Below, one piece after another: positions 8,230-17,315 of a stretch of 64,000 nt of DNA. The stretch spans positions 1 to 64,000 of the forward strand of contig NZ_FCNY02000013.1 of assembly GCF_001544575.2 (NCBI RefSeq), in the 5' to 3' direction. The notes below the pieces were generated by a model. It saw nothing but the letters and a program-made list of their open reading frames with translations, ran no database searches and was not told where the DNA came from. Origin of the DNA: Caballeronia cordobensis. GTDB taxonomy: Bacteria > Pseudomonadota > Gammaproteobacteria > Burkholderiales > Burkholderiaceae. Position 1 is the stretch's first letter. Each line of letters starts with the position of its first letter. Both the position numbers and the translations under genes were made by a program.

Positions 8230-9771
8230 ATGAGTCAGCACGAATACAGGATCGAGACGCTCGGTATCGTCGGCAGCGGTGCGATGGGGCGCGGCATCGC
8301 GCAGATCGCGGCGCTCGCCGGGCTCGACGTGCGCCTCTACGATACGAACCCGAACGCGCTCGCCGCCGCGTGCGCGTATCTCGCCGAGACGTTTGCGAAA
8401 CTCACCGCGAAGGGCAAGCTCAAGGAAGCGGACGCGCACGCGGCGCTCGCGCGCATTCGCGATGCGGGCGACAAAAGCGAACTGTCCGATTGCGACGCCA
8501 TCGTCGAGGCGATCGTCGAGAATCTCGACATCAAGCGCGAACTGTTCCGCGAGCTCGAAGCGGTGGTCGGCGAGCATTGCGTGCTCGCGTCGAATACGTC
8601 GTCGCTGTCGATCACCGCGATCGCCGCGGGCTGCGCGCATCCGGAACGCGTCGCGGGCTTTCACTTCTTCAACCCCGTGCCGCTGATGCGCGTCGTCGAA
8701 GTCATCGACGGACTGCGCGGCGACCCGCGCGCCGGCAATGCCCTGATGGACCTCGCGCGCCGCATGGGCCACACGCCGGTGCGCGCGAAGGACATGCCGG
8801 GCTTCATCGTCAATCACGCCGGGCGCGGCATGAACACCGAAGGCCTGCGCGTGGCGAGCGAAGGCATCGCGAGTTTCGCGGACATCGACCGCATCATGCG
8901 CGAACAAGCGGGCTTTCGCCTCGGGCCGTTCGAGCTGCTCGATCTCACCGCGCTCGACGTCTCGCATCCGGTGATGGAATCGATCTATCACCAGTTTTAT
9001 GAAGAGCCGCGCTTCAAGCCGTCGCCGATCACGGGCACGCGGCTCGCGGGCGGGCTCATCGGGCGCAAGGCGGGCGAAGGGTTTTACCGCTATGTCGACG
9101 GCAAGCAGGAAGTGCCGCCCGAGCCCGCCGCGCCCACGCAACTGCCGACGCGCGTGTGGATCAGCCGCGCATCGCACGCCGGTCGCGAGGACGTGCTGAA
9201 GCTGATCGCCCGCTGCGACTGCTCGGTGCATATCGACGGCGGTCACACGCCCGAGCCGGATTCGCTGATCATCGTGACACCGCTCGGCCTCGATGCGACG
9301 ACCGCCGCCGTCAACGAGCATCTCGACGCGACGCGCGTCGTCGCCGTCGATACGCTCTTCCCGCTCGATACCGTCGCGCGGCGCACCATCATGACGACGC
9401 CCGCGACCACGCCCGCGATGCGCGACGCCGCGCACGCCCTCTTCGCCTTCGACGGCGTGCCCGTCACCGTGATCCGCGATTCGGCCGGTTTCGTCGCGCA
9501 ACGCGTCGTGGCGACGATCGTGAACATCGGCTGCGATATCGCGCAGCAGGGCATCGCGACGCCCGAAGATATCGATCTCGCCGTGATGCTCGGCCTCGGT
9601 TATCCGCACGGCCCGCTCGCGCTCGGCGACACGCTCGGCGCGCCGACGATTCTCACGATCCTGCGCAACATGACCGCCGTGCTCGGCGATCCGCGCTACC
9701 GGCCGACGCCTTGGCTCACGCGCCGCGCGCAGCTCGGACTTTCGCTTACCCATACCGAGGAGCTCAGATGA
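8230..9771 (+). CDS. 3-hydroxyacyl-CoA dehydrogenase, duplicated C-terminal domain (PaaH-like)
   Basis: A 513-residue NAD-dependent dehydrogenase. The Rossmann motif G15-x-G17-x2-G20 opens the protein. The HFFNPVPLMRVVEV segment (around 145) and a first helical domain with PGFIVNHAGRG follow. A second NAD-like and helical half (DTLFPLD, then DSAGFVAQRV, about 320-500) repeats the domain, as in PaaH/PaaC-type enzymes that oxidise 3-hydroxyadipyl-CoA. It opens a tight plus-strand cluster: the next gene overlaps it by 4 bp (ATGA). Substrate is not decided by sequence; neither phenylacetate paa oxygenase nor ligase genes are in the window. Confidence 0.85.
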   Translation: MSQHEYRIETLGIVGSGAMGRGIAQIAALAGLDVRLYDTNPNALAAACAYLAETFAKLTAKGKLKEADAHAALARIRDAGDKSELSDCDAIVEAIVENLDIKRELFRELEAVVGEHCVLASNTSSLSITAIAAGCAHPERVAGFHFFNPVPLMRVVEVIDGLRGDPRAGNALMDLARRMGHTPVRAKDMPGFIVNHAGRGMNTEGLRVASEGIASFADIDRIMREQAGFRLGPFELLDLTALDVSHPVMESIYHQFYEEPRFKPSPITGTRLAGGLIGRKAGEGFYRYVDGKQEVPPEPAAPTQLPTRVWISRASHAGREDVLKLIARCDCSVHIDGGHTPEPDSLIIVTPLGLDATTAAVNEHLDATRVVAVDTLFPLDTVARRTIMTTPATTPAMRDAAHALFAFDGVPVTVIRDSAGFVAQRVVATIVNIGCDIAQQGIATPEDIDLAVMLGLGYPHGPLALGDTLGAPTILTILRNMTAVLGDPRYRPTPWLTRRAQLGLSLTHTEELR

Positions 9772-10556
9772 GCGCCGAACTACTGACAGACCGTCCCGCG
9801 GGCAGCGACACCACGCTCGTTCTCAAGCTCTCCAATCCCGGCGCGCGCAACGCGCTGCATCCGGACATGTACGCGGCGGGCATCGAAGCGCTCAACACCG
9901 CCGAGCGCGACAACAGCGTGCGCGCGATCGTGCTGACGGGCGCCGACAACTTCTTCTGCGCGGGCGGCAACCTGAATCGCCTGCTGGAAAACCGCGCGAA
10001 AGATCCGTCGGTGCAAGGCGACAGCATCGATCTGCTCGGCGAATGGATCAGCGCGCTGCGCGCTTCGACCAAACCGGTGATCGCCGCCGTCGAAGGCGCG
10101 GCGGCCGGTGCGGGCTTTTCGCTCGCGCTCGCCTGCGATCTGATCGTCGCCGCCGATGACGCGAAGTTCGTCATGTCGTATGCGCGCGTCGGCCTCACGC
10201 CGGATGGCGGCGCATCGTGGCTGCTCGCGCGCGCGGTGCCGCGCACGCTCGCGAGCGAAGTGCTGCTCGAAGCGAAGCCGATCGGCGCATCGCGGCTGCA
10301 TGAAGTCGGCGTCGTGAACCGGCTGACGAAAAAAGGCATCGCGCTCGATGCGGCCATTGCGTGGGCCGACGATCTCGGCAGCGTGTCGCCCAAAGCGATG
10401 GCGCGCATCAAGTCGCTCATCAACGCCGCCGACGTGCAGCCGCTCGCCGCGCATCTCGACATGGAGCGCGACAGCTTCGTCGATGCGCTCCATCACGGCG
10501 ACGCGCTCGAAGGCATCAGCGCGTTTCTGGAGAAACGCCAGCCGAACTATCGATAG
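9768..10556 (+). CDS. enoyl-CoA hydratase/isomerase family protein
   Basis: A 262-residue crotonase-fold enzyme. The oxyanion-hole segments are visible in FFCAGGNLNRL and EGAAAGAGFSLALACD, followed by YARVGLTPDGGASWLL. It resembles proteins annotated as alternative-type oxepin-CoA hydrolase or PaaG-like hydratases. Coupled by ATGA overlap to the upstream dehydrogenase, it should supply that enzyme with 3-hydroxyacyl-CoA. It is 7 bp from the following phosphatase gene. Confidence 0.85.
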   Translation: MSAELLTDRPAGSDTTLVLKLSNPGARNALHPDMYAAGIEALNTAERDNSVRAIVLTGADNFFCAGGNLNRLLENRAKDPSVQGDSIDLLGEWISALRASTKPVIAAVEGAAAGAGFSLALACDLIVAADDAKFVMSYARVGLTPDGGASWLLARAVPRTLASEVLLEAKPIGASRLHEVGVVNRLTKKGIALDAAIAWADDLGSVSPKAMARIKSLINAADVQPLAAHLDMERDSFVDALHHGDALEGISAFLEKRQPNYR

Positions 10557-10563
10557 AGCACAC

Positions 10564-11289
10564 ATGGCCCATTACGAACTGCCGAAGCGCCGGCGCATCT
10601 TCCTGATGCGGCATGGCGACGTCACTTATTTCGACGATAGCGGCCGCGCGATCGATCCCGAAAGCGTGCCGCTCAACGAGCAAGGCCGCGAGGAAGCGAG
10701 CGCGGCGGGACGCGAGTTCGCCGCGCAGAACGTGCGCTTCGATCGCGTGATCGCAAGCGGCCTGCCGCGCACGATCGAAACCGCGCAACGCGTGCTCGAA
10801 GCGACGGGACAGCGCATCGACATCGAAACGTGGCCCGAATGGCAGGAGATTCGCGGCGGCAAGCTCAAGGACCTCACGGTGTCGGACATCGAGCGCGCGT
10901 TCCTCTCGGTGTTCGATGGCGTCGTGGCGGAAGAGACGCGGTTTCTCGGCGGCGAGACCATCGGCGAGTTGCTCGATCGCGCGCTGCCCGCGATCGCGCG
11001 CCTGCGTGAAGACCGTTCGTGGGACACGGTGCTGCTCGTGCTGCACGGCGGCGTCAACCGCGCGCTGCTCTCGCATGCGATCACGGCGGGCGGGCGAGCG
11101 TTTTTCGGGCATCTGTCGCAGGCGACGGGCTGCATCAACGCGCTCGATGTGGGCGACAAACCCGGCGACTGGGTCGTGCACGCGATCAATCATTCACCGC
11201 CCTCGCCGCTTCACGCCGGCGTGCGCAACACGACGATGGAACTGCTCTACGCTCAATTCGTGCGCTACAAGGCCGGCGGCATGTCCTGA
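10564..11289 (+). CDS. histidine phosphatase family protein (phosphoglycerate mutase-like)
   Basis: A 241-residue member of the branch-1 histidine phosphatase superfamily. The catalytic RHG lies in IFLMRHGDV near residue 18 and the second histidine in LLVLHGGVN near residue 163. It is a cytosolic protein without signal peptide. It sits in a run of acyl-CoA genes immediately before an APH-like kinase, so a dephosphorylating step on a pathway intermediate, or a regulatory role, is an inference from context only. Confidence 0.82.
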   Translation: MAHYELPKRRRIFLMRHGDVTYFDDSGRAIDPESVPLNEQGREEASAAGREFAAQNVRFDRVIASGLPRTIETAQRVLEATGQRIDIETWPEWQEIRGGKLKDLTVSDIERAFLSVFDGVVAEETRFLGGETIGELLDRALPAIARLREDRSWDTVLLVLHGGVNRALLSHAITAGGRAFFGHLSQATGCINALDVGDKPGDWVVHAINHSPPSPLHAGVRNTTMELLYAQFVRYKAGGMS

Positions 11290-11310
11290 CCAAGCCGCCT
11301 GGAGGAGACG

Positions 11311-12411
11311 ATGCAAAACAACGAGACACAGACGTCCGATTTCGCCGCGTTCGAAGGCACGCGCCCCGTGCAGGACACACAGCGCTTCGATACCGGCGCG
11401 CTGACCTCATGGCTCGCGGCGAATGTCGATGGCTTCGACGGCCCCTTGAGCATCGAGCAATTCGCGGGCGGCCAGTCGAATCCGACGTTCAAGCTGGTCA
11501 CGCCCGGCCGCAGCTACGTGATGCGCGCGAAGCCCGGCCCCGCGGCAAAGCTGTTGCCCTCCGCGCACGCGATCGAGCGCGAGTATCGCGTGATGGACGC
11601 CCTCGCCCCGACCGATGTGCCCGTCGCGCGCATGCTCGCGCTGTGCGAGGACGAAAGCGTGATCGGCCGCGCCTTCTATGTGATGGAGTTCGTGCAGGGC
11701 CGCGTGCTGTGGGATCCCTCGCTGCCCGGCATGACGCCCGCCGAACGCGCGGCGATCTACGACGAAACGAATCGCGTGATCGCCGCGCTTCATACCGTCG
11801 ATGTCAACGCCGCCGGCCTGTCGACGTATGGCAAGCCGGGCAATTACTTCGAGCGTCAGATCGGGCGATGGAGCAAGCAGTACATCGCCTCGGAAACGGA
11901 AAAGATCGACGCGATGCAGCGTCTGATCGAGTGGCTGCCGCGGCGCATTCCCGTGTCACACGAAGCGAAGGTCAGCGTCGTGCATGGCGATTTCCGGCTC
12001 GACAACCTGATCTTTCATCCGCACGAGCCGCGCGTGCTCGCCGTGCTCGACTGGGAGCTCTCGACGCTCGGCGATCCGCTCGCCGATTTCGCGTACCACT
12101 GCATGGCGTGGCATGTCGATCCGTCGCAGTTTCGCGGCATCGCCGGACTCGACTGGGCCGCGCTCGGCATTCCGGACGAAAGCGATTACGTGAAGCGCTA
12201 TTGCGAGCGCACGGGCTTCACGATCGAAGGCGACTGGAACTTCTATCTCGCCTACAACATGTTCCGCATCGCGGCGATTCTGCAAGGCATCATGAAGCGC
12301 GTCGTCGATGGCACCGCCGCGAGCGCGCAAGCCATCGATGCGGGCAGGCGCGCGCGTCCGATGGCCGAGCTCGCATGGCAGTACGCGCAAAAGGTGGAGA
12401 GCCAGGCATGA
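11311..12411 (+). CDS. phosphotransferase family protein (APH-like kinase, ACAD10/11-type)
   Basis: A 366-residue small-molecule kinase of the aminoglycoside-phosphotransferase fold. The catalytic loop is H225-G-D227 with N232 (VHGDFRLDNL) and the Mg-binding D247 is in VLDWELSTLGDP. It ends in ATGA overlap with an acyl-CoA dehydrogenase gene. The same two activities are fused in mammalian ACAD11 and ACAD10, and a relative (LvaA) phosphorylates 4-hydroxyacyl-CoA in levulinate use by Pseudomonas. A metabolic role on hydroxyacyl-CoA is therefore far likelier than antibiotic resistance. GGAGGAG precedes the start. Confidence 0.85.
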   Translation: MQNNETQTSDFAAFEGTRPVQDTQRFDTGALTSWLAANVDGFDGPLSIEQFAGGQSNPTFKLVTPGRSYVMRAKPGPAAKLLPSAHAIEREYRVMDALAPTDVPVARMLALCEDESVIGRAFYVMEFVQGRVLWDPSLPGMTPAERAAIYDETNRVIAALHTVDVNAAGLSTYGKPGNYFERQIGRWSKQYIASETEKIDAMQRLIEWLPRRIPVSHEAKVSVVHGDFRLDNLIFHPHEPRVLAVLDWELSTLGDPLADFAYHCMAWHVDPSQFRGIAGLDWAALGIPDESDYVKRYCERTGFTIEGDWNFYLAYNMFRIAAILQGIMKRVVDGTAASAQAIDAGRRARPMAELAWQYAQKVESQA

Positions 12412-13631
12412 ACTTCGACTACACGCCCAAAGTAGCGGCATTGCGCGACAAGCTGCTCGCCTTCTTCGATGCGCACATCTATCCGAACGAGCGCGCCTAT
12501 GCCGACGAGATCGCCGCGAACCGCGCATCGGGCAATGCCTGGGTTCCGACGCGCCTCATCGAAAGCCTGAAAGAACGCGCGCGCGCCGATGGCTTGTGGA
12601 ATCTCTTTCTTCCGTCATCGGAACGCGGCGCGGGTCTCGCGAATCTCGAATATGCGCCGCTCTGCGAAATCATGGGCCGCGTGCCGTGGGCGCCGGAAGT
12701 GTTCAATTGCAGCGCGCCGGACACCGGCAACATGGAGACCATCGAACGCTACGGCACCGATGCGCAGAAGGCGCAATGGCTCGAACCGCTGCTGCGCGGC
12801 GAGATCCGCTCGGCGTTTCTGATGACGGAACCGGAAGTCGCTTCTTCGGATGCGACGAACATCCGGTGCAGCATCGCGCGCGACGGCGACAGCTACGTGA
12901 TCGACGGCCACAAGTGGTGGTCATCGGGCGCGGGCGATCCGCGCTGCAAGGTCTATATCGTGATGGGTAAAACCGACACGCAAGCGCCGAAGCATGCGCA
13001 ACAGTCGATGATCTTCGTGCCCGCCGATGCCCCCGGCATCACGGTGCATCGTCCCTTGAACGTCTTCGGTTACGACGACGCGCCGCACGGCCATATGGAC
13101 ATCACGCTCGACACCGTGCGCGTGCCCGCGGCGAACCTGCTGCTCGGCGAGGGCCGCGGCTTCGAGATTGCGCAGGGGCGCCTCGGGCCCGGACGCATTC
13201 ACCATTGCATGCGCCTGATCGGTCTCGCGGAACGCGCGCTCGAACTGATGACGAAGCGCACGCTTGCGCGCGTCGCATTCGGCAAGCCGATCGCACAGCA
13301 TGGCGTGACGCAGGAGCGCATCGCCGAAGCCCGCATCATGATCGAGCAGGCGCGGCTTCTGACGCTCAAGGCCGCATACATGATGGACACCGCCGGCAAC
13401 AAGGGCGCGCGCGGCGAGATCGCGATGATCAAGGTGGTTGCGCCGAACGTCGCGTGTCAGGTCATCGACTGGGCGATTCAGGCGCACGGCGCGGGCGGCG
13501 TCTGCGACGATTTTCCGCTCGCGTATGCGTATGCATCGGCGCGCACGCTGCGTCTCGCCGACGGTCCCGACGAAGTGCACCGCAATGCGATCGCGAAGCT
13601 CGAACTCGGGAAGTACGCGTCAGGCGCTTGA
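12408..13631 (+). CDS. acyl-CoA dehydrogenase family protein (ACAD10/11-like)
   Basis: A 407-residue FAD flavoprotein with the usual acyl-CoA dehydrogenase order: N-terminal helical domain, central beta domain with LMTEPEVASSDATN and DGHKWWSSGAGDP, and C-terminal helical domain with ARVAFGKPIAQHG and QAHGAGGVCDDFPLA. The long N-terminal region and its coupling to the APH-like kinase point to the ACAD10/11 subgroup. It overlaps the kinase gene by 4 bp, and its 3' end overlaps the convergent MaoC gene by 12 bp. Confidence 0.87.
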   Translation: MNFDYTPKVAALRDKLLAFFDAHIYPNERAYADEIAANRASGNAWVPTRLIESLKERARADGLWNLFLPSSERGAGLANLEYAPLCEIMGRVPWAPEVFNCSAPDTGNMETIERYGTDAQKAQWLEPLLRGEIRSAFLMTEPEVASSDATNIRCSIARDGDSYVIDGHKWWSSGAGDPRCKVYIVMGKTDTQAPKHAQQSMIFVPADAPGITVHRPLNVFGYDDAPHGHMDITLDTVRVPAANLLLGEGRGFEIAQGRLGPGRIHHCMRLIGLAERALELMTKRTLARVAFGKPIAQHGVTQERIAEARIMIEQARLLTLKAAYMMDTAGNKGARGEIAMIKVVAPNVACQVIDWAIQAHGAGGVCDDFPLAYAYASARTLRLADGPDEVHRNAIAKLELGKYASGA

Positions 13632-14081
13632 AGAATCCGGATTGCGCAGGCCGAAGAGCGCGGCGGAATCCACCGTCAGCACGAGCTCGCCGCGCTGGTT
13701 GTGCGCCTCCCAGCGCGTCTGCACGATGCCGCGGTCGGGCTTGCTCTTCGACACGCGCTTGTCGAGCACGCGCACGGTGAGCCGCACCGTGTCGCCGACG
13801 CGCACGGGTTTGATCCAGCGGATGTTGTCGAGGCCGGGCGAGCCCATCGAGGTCGAATCGCCGACCATGTCGCGCACGAGAATGCCCATCATCGCGGAAC
13901 ACGTGTTCCAGCCGCTCGCGACCAGCCCGCCGAAATGCGAGGCTTCGCCCGCCGCGTCCGACAGATGAAACGGCTGCGGATCGTAACGCGTCGCGAATTC
14001 GACGATCTCCTCGCGCGTGAACGTGTGCGCGCTCAGCGTCACCGCGCTGCCGATGTCGAAATCTTCATAAGCGTAGGTCAT
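13620..14081 (-). CDS. MaoC family dehydratase
   Basis: A 153-residue single hot-dog-fold enzyme. The hydratase signature is seen in YDPQPFHLSDAAG (catalytic Asp/His) and in SGWNTCSAMM. Family members hydrate 2-enoyl-CoA to 3-hydroxyacyl-CoA. It faces the acyl-CoA cluster tail to tail with a 12-bp overlap of coding sequence, so the two transcripts are complementary at their ends. Function in the same catabolic theme is likely. Confidence 0.86.
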   Translation of the reverse strand: MTYAYEDFDIGSAVTLSAHTFTREEIVEFATRYDPQPFHLSDAAGEASHFGGLVASGWNTCSAMMGILVRDMVGDSTSMGSPGLDNIRWIKPVRVGDTVRLTVRVLDKRVSKSKPDRGIVQTRWEAHNQRGELVLTVDSAALFGLRNPDSSSA

Positions 14082-14196
14082 GCGGTTCTCCCTTCCGTGA
14101 CGGCGAATGTTGGCGACGAAAAAATGGAGAACGGCGGTGCGCGGCGTCTCCAGTCCTGGCTCGCTCTGGAGTCCGTGGAGAAGCCGCGCGGAAGCG

Positions 14197-14661
14197 TTAC
14201 TGCAGCGGCTCTTTCAATGCGTCCGGAACAGGCAACGGCATCACGTCGATGCCTTCTTCGAGCAAGGCATGCGCATCTTCCGGCGTCGTGACGCCGCGAA
14301 TGTTGCGCGCCGGCGCCTCGTTGTAGTGAATGCGCCGCGCCTCTTCGGCAAACCGGTCGCCCACGTTTTCGGTCTTCTCGATCAGTTCGCGCATGAACTT
14401 CAACGCGCGCGCCTGCAAGGCGGCCGCTTCAGGCGCGGCCGCCGCCTGCGCTCCAGTCGGCGCGTGTTGCGCTGGCGGAGCATCGCCTCGCGACGACGAC
14501 AGATTCAGGCGCGGCGCGGACGGCATGCGGCTCACATCGGTCGCCGCGCACACCGGACATGCGACCAGCTTGCGCGACAACTGCGATTCGAACTCTTCGG
14601 TCGAGGCGAACCAGCCTTCGAACCGATGGTCATGCGAGCACTTTAAATCGAGGACCTTCAT
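14197..14661 (-). CDS. DUF1178 family protein
   Basis: A 154-residue protein of the DUF1178 family. The N-terminal 40 residues hold C8, C35 and C38 (ACPVC) with nearby histidines, consistent with a small zinc-ribbon-like unit. An Ala/Pro-rich linker (about 55-85) leads to a conserved C-terminal half (IHYNEAPARNIRGVTT). Function is unknown. It follows the NUDIX gene in the same direction after about 200 bp with a terminator between, so it probably has its own promoter. Confidence 0.83.
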   Translation of the reverse strand: MKVLDLKCSHDHRFEGWFASTEEFESQLSRKLVACPVCAATDVSRMPSAPRLNLSSSRGDAPPAQHAPTGAQAAAAPEAAALQARALKFMRELIEKTENVGDRFAEEARRIHYNEAPARNIRGVTTPEDAHALLEEGIDVMPLPVPDALKEPLQ

Positions 14662-14811
14662 GCTGATGGGCTTCGTTGAAGTTTATCTCAGATTCGAGAT
14701 TTTTGAACGGTCGTTCGCAACGTCGGACAAATGGAACGGCACGGTCAATAGGTGAAAGATCCATTCTAGCCGCTCGGCCCTGACGACGCTTTTGGTGGCG
14801 CAAAAACGACG

Positions 14812-14834
14812 AAAGCGGCCATCGAGGCCGCCTT
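14812..14834 (-). terminator. terminator after NUDIX gene
   Basis: Minus-strand hairpin gcggcc/ggccgc (arms 14815-14820 and 14826-14831) with a short T tract after it. Modest strength. Confidence 0.6.
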
Positions 14835-14864
14835 CGCTGAGTGCATGTTCTTGCGACGAGCGCT

Positions 14865-15449
14865 CTAGTCGAGCTTCCAGGCGCCCGAGCGGATCTTCTC
14901 CAGCCAGAACACGCCGATGATCGTCTTCACGTCGCTGATGCTGCCGTCCTTCACCCAGTCCATCAACTGCGCTTCGTCGGCAATGAAGGTTTCGAGAAAC
15001 TCGCCTTCGTCGAGTCTTGCATCGCCGGCAGTGAGGCCGCGCGCAAGATAGATATCGATGAATTCCGTCGAATACGAAATCACGGGGTGAATGCGCGTCA
15101 GGAAGGTCCATTCACGCGCCGTGTAGCCCGTTTCCTCCTGAAGCTCGCGCTTCGCGCACGTGAGTTCGTCTTCGTTCGGATCGAGCTTGCCTGCCGGAAA
15201 CTCCAACAGCACGCGGCCCACCGGATAGCGGAACTGGCGTTCGAGCAGCACGCGGCCGTCGTCGAAGACCGGCAGGATCATCACCGCGCCGGGATGCTCG
15301 ACGAACTCGCGCGTCGCGTGCTTGCCGTCGGGCAACTCGACGGTATCGCACTTGAGCGTGAGAAATTTCCCTTCGTGCAGCGTGACGCTCTCGACCTTCT
15401 TTTCGATGAGGCCGTCGTCCGTGCCGGGAATCGAGGAATGATCTGCCAT
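14865..15449 (-). CDS. NUDIX hydrolase, ADP-ribose pyrophosphatase type
   Basis: A 194-residue NUDIX enzyme. The signature box is complete: GKLDPNEDELTCAKRELQEE followed by TGY (around residues 96-118). The upstream FVEHPGAVMILP and the downstream VISYSTEFIDIYLA segment match ADP-ribose pyrophosphatase (NudF-like) proteins, which hydrolyse ADP-ribose to AMP and ribose 5-phosphate. MADHSS is taken as the start; an in-frame codon 36 bp upstream is less likely. It lies downstream of nuoN and DUF2818 in the same direction. Confidence 0.86.
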   Translation of the reverse strand: MADHSSIPGTDDGLIEKKVESVTLHEGKFLTLKCDTVELPDGKHATREFVEHPGAVMILPVFDDGRVLLERQFRYPVGRVLLEFPAGKLDPNEDELTCAKRELQEETGYTAREWTFLTRIHPVISYSTEFIDIYLARGLTAGDARLDEGEFLETFIADEAQLMDWVKDGSISDVKTIIGVFWLEKIRSGAWKLD

Positions 15450-15497
15450 CTTGAGCCCTGTGCTTTGAAACAAACAAGCCGCCAAGGGCGCGAGCCC

Positions 15498-15818
15498 TTA
15501 GCGGCGTTTGACGAGATACTGAAACGTGAAGCCCGGAAAGGCGAGCACCACGAAGAGACTGAAGGTAATGGCGTAGAACTGCCATTCCTGATCGAACCGG
15601 TTGCCGGCGCGCGCTTCGAGCATGAAGCCGAGCGCGCCGACGACGAAGTACAGGACGATCAGTTCGCCGATGCGAATCCACGCGCTCTTCTTCGCCGCCT
15701 TGTGTCCCGTGGGCGCCGGAAGCGGCAACGGGACGACGGCGAAGAGGCGCTGATTCAGGAACGGCACGTTGGCCAGAACGAGCGCCAACAGCACGATGAA
15801 CCAGCCTGCCGCCGACAT
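15498..15818 (-). CDS. DUF2818 family membrane protein, last gene of the nuo operon
   Basis: A 106-residue protein with three hydrophobic helices (about 4-22, 45-65 and 78-98) and a short basic loop (TGHKAAKK). It belongs to DUF2818, a small family that I associate with the 3' end of nuo operons in beta-proteobacteria. Its ATG overlaps the nuoN stop in TAATG, so it is translationally coupled to nuoN. A role in complex I assembly or stability is inferred from position only. Confidence 0.82.
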   Translation of the reverse strand: MSAAGWFIVLLALVLANVPFLNQRLFAVVPLPLPAPTGHKAAKKSAWIRIGELIVLYFVVGALGFMLEARAGNRFDQEWQFYAITFSLFVVLAFPGFTFQYLVKRR

Positions 15819-17290
15819 TACAGCGGCAGCGTATGCGAGATCGCCGTGAGGCAGGCCGTCATCAGCGGACCCGGCACCAGGCCGAGCACGAGCACGGCAA
15901 GACCATTGAACGCGAGGAGCGAACGGTTCAGGCTGCCGGCGACGATCGGCGATGCGTCGGTCGGTGCATCGAAGTACATCAGCTTCACGACGCGCAGGTA
16001 GTAGAACGCGCCCACGAGCGAGGTCATCACGGCGAGCACGGCAAGCCACGTGAGGCCCGCGTTCATCGTCGCTTCGAGCACGGCGAGCTTCGCGTAGAAG
16101 CCGACCGTCGGCGGAATGCCGGCGAGCGAGAACATCATGACCATCATGACGAACGCGAACACCGGGCTACGCTGGTTCAGGCCCTTGAAGTCTTCGAGCA
16201 TTTCGGCTTCGAAGTCGCGGCGTGCGAGCAGCATGACCACGCCGAAGCTGCCGAGCGTCGTGACGAGATAGATGATGCTGTAGAACATCGCCGAGCTGTA
16301 TGCGCCCGCCGCGCCATCGACCTTGTCGTTCACGACGCCGGCCAGAAGCCCGAGCAGCACGAAGCCCATGTTGGAGATGGCCGAGTAAGCCAGCATCCGC
16401 TTGATGTTCTTCTGCACGATACCCGTGATGTTGCCGACGATCAGCGACAGCGCCGCGAGGATCACGAGCATCTCCTGCCAGTCCACCGCGAGCGGCAGCA
16501 GGCCCATCACGAGGAAGCGCAGGCCCCACGCGAACGCCGCGACCTTCGGGCCGCCGCCGGTGAGCAGCGTCATCGCGGTCGGTGCGCCTTGATAGACGTC
16601 GGGCACCCACATGTGGAACGGCACCGCGCCCATCTTGAACGCCACGCCCGCGACCACGAAGATCACGCCGAAGAGCAGGACCGCGTCGTTGATGCGGCCG
16701 GACGCCACCGCCTTCAGCACTTCGTTCAGTTCGAGCGAGCCGGTCGCGCCGTAGAGCATCGAGATGCCGTAGAGCAGGAAACCGGAAGCGAGCGCGCCGA
16801 GCACGTAATACTTCATCGCCGATTCGTTCGACTGCGGCGCGTCCTTGCGCAGCGCGATGACCGCGTAGAGCGACAGCGACATCAGTTCGAGACCGAGATA
16901 CAGCGTGAGGAAGTTGTTGCCCGAAATCATCACGCACTGGCCGAGCAGCGAGAACAGGCCGAGCAGGAAGAAGTCGCCGCGGAACAGGTCGCGGTCTTCG
17001 AGATACTTCTTCGAGTAGATGATCGACACCGCGTAGCCGAGGCAGACCACCGCCTTCATCGCGCTCGCGAACGGATCGACGATATACATGCGCGTGAAGA
17101 AGTAAGCCGGCGTCGGATTGAGCGCGGTGAAGGCGAACCAGACGCCAACGACGATCGTCGAGACGAGCGCGATCAGATACGTCGTGCCGCGGCTCTTCGG
17201 GCCGAAAACCGTGTCATTGAGCCAGGCGATGACGACCGCGGCCATCAGGATCGCGTCGGGCCACAACATACTCATGGGAGCGTTTTGCAT
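15818..17290 (-). CDS. nuoN: NADH-quinone oxidoreductase subunit N
   Basis: A 490-residue antiporter-like membrane subunit of complex I, with about 14 helices and the conserved Lys-containing helices (for example GAVPFHMWVPDVYQGAPT). It forms one of the proton channels of the membrane arm. It follows nuoM by 25 bp and is coupled to the DUF2818 gene. Start MQNAPMSMLW; an internal Met at codon 6 is possible. Confidence 0.96.
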   Translation of the reverse strand: MQNAPMSMLWPDAILMAAVVIAWLNDTVFGPKSRGTTYLIALVSTIVVGVWFAFTALNPTPAYFFTRMYIVDPFASAMKAVVCLGYAVSIIYSKKYLEDRDLFRGDFFLLGLFSLLGQCVMISGNNFLTLYLGLELMSLSLYAVIALRKDAPQSNESAMKYYVLGALASGFLLYGISMLYGATGSLELNEVLKAVASGRINDAVLLFGVIFVVAGVAFKMGAVPFHMWVPDVYQGAPTAMTLLTGGGPKVAAFAWGLRFLVMGLLPLAVDWQEMLVILAALSLIVGNITGIVQKNIKRMLAYSAISNMGFVLLGLLAGVVNDKVDGAAGAYSSAMFYSIIYLVTTLGSFGVVMLLARRDFEAEMLEDFKGLNQRSPVFAFVMMVMMFSLAGIPPTVGFYAKLAVLEATMNAGLTWLAVLAVMTSLVGAFYYLRVVKLMYFDAPTDASPIVAGSLNRSLLAFNGLAVLVLGLVPGPLMTACLTAISHTLPL

Positions 17291-17315
17291 GATCTTTTAG
17301 TTCCTCCTCACGACG

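Noticed and set aside
11311..12411. APH-fold gene as an antibiotic-resistance determinant
   Set aside because: Coupling to an acyl-CoA dehydrogenase and the ACAD10/11 precedent make a metabolic kinase far more likely.
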